Assembly: GCA_964590945.1 (NCBI GenBank)
Contig: CAZPXF010000082.1
Span: forward strand, 1 to 9,777
Direction: 5' to 3'
Origin: CAZPXF01 sp964590945
GTDB taxonomy: Bacteria; Bacillota; Clostridia; Lachnospirales; Lachnospiraceae
DNA: 9,777 bases
Made by a program: the position numbers and the translations under genes
The notes under the pieces: model-generated
Database searches by the model: none
What the model saw: only the letters and a program-made list of their open reading frames with translations
Told to the model about the DNA's origin: nothing
In this document: positions 6,973 through 9,777 of the stretch, in pieces
How the letters are laid out: the number at the start of each line of letters is the position of its first letter
Position numbering within the stretch: the stretch's first letter is position 1

Positions 6973-8221
6973 ACTGTAATTCCGCAATGCGGGACACGCC
7001 GACATAGATCTCGGAGATCTTATACCATGTGGAATAATCCACGGTTCCGGTCTGCGGAAGACCAAAGACGCTTTGGAAGACACGGACGGCTTCCGCGGTA
7101 CGCGGCCCGTAGATCCCGTCTTCCTCAATCTCTGGGATCAATGGGTAGGCTCCGGCGATGACGTTCAATTCCTCCTGTATCTGCAGAACCTTATCCCCGG
7201 AGGAGCCGTTTGACAGCGTATAGCCGGGCCAGGAGGATGGGACGCCGGAAATCTCCGGCGCGGAGTTGATATACATACTATCTCCGTAGTAATTGCGGAT
7301 GATCTCGATGGCAGAGTAGCCCTGGTCGGCGAGGGCTTTGGAACCCCACTGGGAGAGCCAGTTCGGACAGGTCACGTTCCGGCCGTCGCAGTACTGGGTC
7401 AGAACAGGCTGCCGCACATTCGGACGCGACAGATAATTTGCAAACATTTCATCCACTACAAGCGAAATACTTTCAAATATGTTCCGGTCTCTGGACCATT
7501 TCTGATCGTAGGCAGTGGAGCTTGTGATCGTAAAGTCATATCCCTGATTTCTGTACCATTCGGTATATACCCGGTTCAGCGTAAAAGACATGATCGCGAG
7601 AACGTTTGCGCGGATAGCCGCATCCGGCCATGTAGAATAGATTTCACAGGATGCAACGTTTTTGATATAATCCTTATATTTCACATAGTAATTATTGGCG
7701 GTAGAATCACGCGGAGAGCCATTGTGGACGACGATATACTCCGGGATAACGACGCGGCTCAGTACGATCTCGCCTGTCTCGGCGACCGGTTTGATCTCAT
7801 TTTCCGGAATTTTCGGAGGGTATTCCTCCCAGAGCGTGTGAGCGTCGATGACGGCAGGGCGTTCCGCTGCTCCCGGAGTGCCAGAAGGGGTGAGCCGTAC
7901 CTGCTGGATAGCGGTCTCCTCAGAAAGGATCTGAACGCCGGAAATGGTGAGGGACTCGTAACCCTCGGCGCGGATGGTCAGATTATACTCGGAATATGGC
8001 TGGACCGTTTCATTTTCGGGCTCCAGACTGTATTCTACAGGGGGCGCCTCCAGGTCGATGGTTTCAGTCTGGCCGCTGGAATTGGTGGAAAGCTCTTCTG
8101 TGATCTCATCCGGCTCGCCGGTGGAGGAGATATCTATGGTAGCGTTTGGAAGGGGAATCTGTCCGGCTTCCGAGAGGACTTCAATGCGGAGACGGCCAGT
8201 ATCAACGTTTTGTTTTTGCAT
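6971..8221 (-). CDS. SpoIID/LytB-like protein with C-terminal peptidoglycan-binding domain
   Basis: Residues are counted from the ATG at 8227. Residues 12-112 look like a carboxypeptidase-regulatory-type beta domain, with YNLTIRAEGYESLTISGVQI at 81-100 as its clearest part. Residues about 155-318 resemble SpoIID/LytB: YIKNVASCEIYSTWPDAAIRANVLA has the family's pattern, with E195 at the position of the catalytic Glu of the SpoIID lytic transglycosylases that strip glycan strands. Residues 340-405 form a PG_binding_1 domain (GSSGDKVLQIQEEL, DGIYGPRTAEAVRVFQ, TGTVDYSTW). No signal peptide or membrane segment is visible, which is odd for wall-acting domains. The chosen ATG at 8221 has AGGA at 8233-8230 spaced 8 bases, while the ATG at 8227 is only 2-3 bases from it. 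C280 and C287 could bind metal or form a disulfide. A sporulation role is inference. Confidence 0.8.
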   Translation of the reverse strand: MQKQNVDTGRLRIEVLSEAGQIPLPNATIDISSTGEPDEITEELSTNSSGQTETIDLEAPPVEYSLEPENETVQPYSEYNLTIRAEGYESLTISGVQILSEETAIQQVRLTPSGTPGAAERPAVIDAHTLWEEYPPKIPENEIKPVAETGEIVLSRVVIPEYIVVHNGSPRDSTANNYYVKYKDYIKNVASCEIYSTWPDAAIRANVLAIMSFTLNRVYTEWYRNQGYDFTITSSTAYDQKWSRDRNIFESISLVVDEMFANYLSRPNVRQPVLTQYCDGRNVTCPNWLSQWGSKALADQGYSAIEIIRNYYGDSMYINSAPEISGVPSSWPGYTLSNGSSGDKVLQIQEELNVIAGAYPLIPEIEEDGIYGPRTAEAVRVFQSVFGLPQTGTVDYSTWYKISEIYVGVSRIAELQ

Positions 8222-8250
8222 GGACATTTTCCTGACATGAATTTTGTTTC

Positions 8251-8279
8251 AGTATATGCAAAAGGATGGAAAATGTTGC
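8251..8279 (-). promoter_or_regulatory. Candidate promoter of the SpoIID-like gene
   Basis: On the minus strand TATACT at 8256-8251 is a five-of-six -10 match. GCAACA at 8279-8274, right at the edge of the scaffold gap, stands 17 bases upstream as a weak -35 match (three of six). The overlapping CATATACT at 8258-8251 also matches the mother-cell sigma-E -10 pattern CATACANT in all but one position, but no convincing partner -35 is seen in the visible bases. The predicted start near 8244 would give a leader of about 23 bases. Confidence 0.35.
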
Positions 8280-8379
8280 NNNNNNNNNNNNNNNNNNNNN
8301 NNNNNNNNNNNNNNNNNNNNNNNNNNNNNNNNNNNNNNNNNNNNNNNNNNNNNNNNNNNNNNNNNNNNNNNNNNNNNNN
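8280..8379. other. Scaffold gap of 100 N
   Basis: One hundred consecutive N, the conventional filler for a join of unknown length between contigs. Real sequence here may be shorter or much longer than 100 bases and could hold promoters, a small gene, a repeat or a mobile element. Adjacency of the SpoIID-like and transglutaminase-like genes is therefore not proven by the sequence. Together with the flanks, 8228-8495 has no gene that I can support. Confidence 0.97.
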
Positions 8380-8463
8380 TACGACACATTTTGCCGTTGT
8401 CGCCGTTCATTTTATCTTGCGAAAACAAGGCCTTCATGGTAAGGTGAAAATGCAGCGGATATC

Positions 8464-8475
8464 ATGCCGCGGCAT
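8464..8475. repeat. 12-bp perfect palindrome upstream of the transglutaminase-like gene
   Basis: ATGCCGCGGCAT reads the same on both strands. It lies 20 bases before the start codon at 8496 and just ahead of the AAAGGA ribosome site at 8479-8484. It could be an operator half-site pair or a small mRNA hairpin (4-bp stem, CGCG loop). It may be chance. Confidence 0.3.
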
Positions 8476-8495
8476 ATTAAAGGATTGATCGGGTT

Positions 8496-9674
8496 ATGAA
8501 AAAGATAAGTATCGTATTATTATGTGCAATCATCATATTGGGCGCTGGAAGCCGTGTGGTAAGACTCTGGAATCTGCATGAAGAGAAGGATCAGCGTCAG
8601 GAAGAGACAGAGCAGGCGGTGAAGCATATACAGGAGCTGGATCTGGGATTGGATTCCAGATTTTACTATGGAAGCGTGGATAAGTCGGAGCAGGAGGCTT
8701 ATCAGGCGATCCTTGACGGTGTGCGCCAGCATAAGGACAAGATCACAGTAGAGCTTTCGGATGCAGAGCAGGTGAATGAGATCTACCAATGTGTTTTGAT
8801 GGATTTTCCGGAATATTTCTGGTGCAGCGGAAGCGCGAAGACAACGGCTTATACAGGGGCGGCGGAATATGCGGAGATCGAACCGGAATACGCTTACTCA
8901 GAGGAAGAATCCAAAGCTCGTGAAAAGAAGATCGAAACTGCGGCGTCCGAAATTATCCAAAAGATGGATGACAACGATTCCGACTATGAAAAAGTAAAAT
9001 TTATTTACGAATATATCATTGATTCCACGGATTATGATATCAATTCGGAAGATAATCAGAATATTTACAGCGTTCTGGTTGGAAAAAGTTCTGTCTGTGC
9101 GGGATATGCGAAAACGATGCAGTATCTTCTGAACCGGATCGGGATCTTCTGCATATATGTGGCAGGAACCGTGGATGGAGGGGAGGCGCATGCCTGGAAT
9201 ATCGTGAAATGCGGCGGAGAATATTATAATGTGGATGCTACGTGGGGAGATCCTGTATTTGCGCATCAGTCGGATAAGATCAAGGACAATCATATTGTTT
9301 ATGATTATCTTTGCTGTTCCGATGACGAGCTTTACACAACGCACCATGCGGACAGCAAATACCAGTATCCGGAATGTGTATCCGAGAAATTGAATTACTA
9401 CCGGCTTAATGGTATGTTCTATGAGGAATATGATAAAAATGAGGCTTACGATGCGATGAAGGCGTCGATCGATCAAAAGGAAGAGGAAACGATCTTCAAA
9501 TATGCGAACGCATCCGCATACAAAGAAGCCTGCGAAAGCCTGATCGACCATGAACTGGCAGCGGAGGGCGCGCAATATCTCTGCCGGAAGTATTCTCTGC
9601 GCCGGGTGAATTATTATTATCAAAAAGATGATAAAATGAATAAAATTACAGTGCTTTGGGAGTATAATGAATAA
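8496..9674 (+). CDS. Membrane-anchored transglutaminase-like domain protein
   Basis: The 392-residue protein starts with MKK and a hydrophobic stretch at about 5-18, which fits a signal anchor or signal peptide. C10 is not in a lipobox (the preceding residues are VLL). A charged, probably helical linker follows. The transglutaminase-like (papain-fold) domain lies at about 165-252 with a full triad: C201 in SSVCAGYA, H232 in EAHAWNIV and D247 in YYNVDATWGDP. Such domains in Firmicutes include proteases and peptide-modifying enzymes outside the cell; the actual substrate is unknown. Residues 253-392 show no domain I recognise. The ribosome site AAAGGA at 8479-8484 is 11 bases from the ATG, slightly long. 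The promoter is not visible and may lie in the scaffold gap. The acylphosphatase starts about 40 bp later with no terminator between them, so the two may be co-transcribed. Confidence 0.88.
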   Translation: MKKISIVLLCAIIILGAGSRVVRLWNLHEEKDQRQEETEQAVKHIQELDLGLDSRFYYGSVDKSEQEAYQAILDGVRQHKDKITVELSDAEQVNEIYQCVLMDFPEYFWCSGSAKTTAYTGAAEYAEIEPEYAYSEEESKAREKKIETAASEIIQKMDDNDSDYEKVKFIYEYIIDSTDYDINSEDNQNIYSVLVGKSSVCAGYAKTMQYLLNRIGIFCIYVAGTVDGGEAHAWNIVKCGGEYYNVDATWGDPVFAHQSDKIKDNHIVYDYLCCSDDELYTTHHADSKYQYPECVSEKLNYYRLNGMFYEEYDKNEAYDAMKASIDQKEEETIFKYANASAYKEACESLIDHELAAEGAQYLCRKYSLRRVNYYYQKDDKMNKITVLWEYNE

Positions 9675-9684
9675 AAATACTTTC

Positions 9685-9724
9685 ATGGCTGATAGAAAAA
9701 CGGGAGAGTTTATGATGGCTGATA
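9685..9724 (+). repeat. 10-bp direct repeat at the acylphosphatase start
   Basis: ATGGCTGATA occurs at 9685-9694 and again at 9715-9724. The copies are 30 bases apart, so both are in the same reading frame and each encodes MAD. It may reflect a small local duplication of the gene's 5' end. Confidence 0.5.
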
Positions 9725-9777
9725 TCAGAAAAAGAATTGTGTTTCACGGAAGGGTGCAAAGCGTAGGATTTCGCTAT
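9715..9777 (+). CDS. Acylphosphatase, N-terminal fragment cut by the window end
   Basis: Small enzyme that hydrolyses carboxyl-phosphate bonds such as that of acetyl phosphate. Only 21 codons are present. The signature is clear: VFHGRVQSVGFRY, with the Arg of the G-F-R motif being the catalytic phosphate-binding residue; Ser stands where Gly is usual in VQGV. The Asn of the second motif lies beyond the window. GGAG at 9703-9706 is 8 bases before the ATG at 9715 and 5 before the ATG at 9712. A third in-frame ATG at 9685 has no ribosome site and gives a longer N-terminus (MADRKTGEFM ahead of MADIRK). Confidence 0.82.
   Translation, partial: MADIRKRIVFHGRVQSVGFRY

Noticed and set aside
7724..8488. 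Plus-strand open frame running through the N block
   Set aside because: It stays open only because N codons are not stops; it is antisense to the SpoIID-like gene and shows no domain.
8898..9686. Minus-strand open frame of 262 codons opposite the transglutaminase-like gene
   Set aside because: It is hydrophobic and Ile-rich and could suggest a membrane protein, but that follows from the antisense of an Asp-, Glu- and Tyr-rich sequence. The plus strand carries the intact catalytic triad.
1..9777. CRISPR array, insertion sequence or prophage genes
   Set aside because: No regularly spaced repeats, transposase motifs, long terminal inverted repeats or phage-type proteins are visible in the readable sequence.

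Overview
The window reads as a piece of a low-to-mid GC Gram-positive chromosome, most likely a gut-type Clostridia (Lachnospiraceae-like). The grounds are the gene order pyrH-frr-uppS-cdsA-dxr-rseP, strong Shine-Dalgarno sites ahead of most genes, a SpoIID-like protein that suggests a sporulating Firmicute, and a stand-alone ProX/PrdX-type tRNA deacylase. The assignment is inferred from gene content and style, without a database search. The DNA is draft quality: a block of exactly 100 N at 8280-8379 is almost certainly a scaffold join of unknown true length.

Region 1 (1-5215, + strand) is a housekeeping cluster. It opens with the tail of a terminator for whatever lies upstream (1-28), followed by an extended -10 promoter (39-47). 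Then come pyrH (UMP kinase), frr (ribosome recycling factor), uppS (undecaprenyl diphosphate synthase), cdsA (CDP-diacylglycerol synthase), dxr (DXP reductoisomerase of the MEP pathway) and a site-2 protease of the RseP/RasP family. Spacing is tight from uppS onward: uppS and cdsA overlap by 8 bp, dxr follows cdsA by 6 bp, and the protease probably starts 5 bp after dxr. Dxr supplies isoprenoid precursors, UppS turns them into the lipid carrier for wall synthesis, CdsA makes the phospholipid precursor, and the protease acts in the same membrane. Hairpins sit in the pyrH-frr and frr-uppS gaps. A strong terminator at 5184-5213 closes the operon.

Region 2 (5235-6912) holds an aldo/keto reductase on the minus strand and a divergent gene for a YbaK/ProX-type aminoacyl-tRNA editing protein. 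A divergent promoter region of about 145 bp separates them.

Region 3 (6934-9777) begins with a hairpin between convergent genes. It then has a minus-strand gene for a protein with a carboxypeptidase-regulatory-like N-terminus, a SpoIID-like middle and a C-terminal peptidoglycan-binding domain, but no visible export signal. The scaffold gap lies upstream of it. On the plus strand follow a membrane-anchored transglutaminase-like protein with an intact Cys-His-Asp triad and the first codons of an acylphosphatase cut by the window end.

I see no CRISPR array, insertion sequence, tRNA or rRNA, and no clear new defence or mobile system. Most of the window is ordinary core genome. The least explained parts are the SpoIID-like protein and the hairpins inside the operon.
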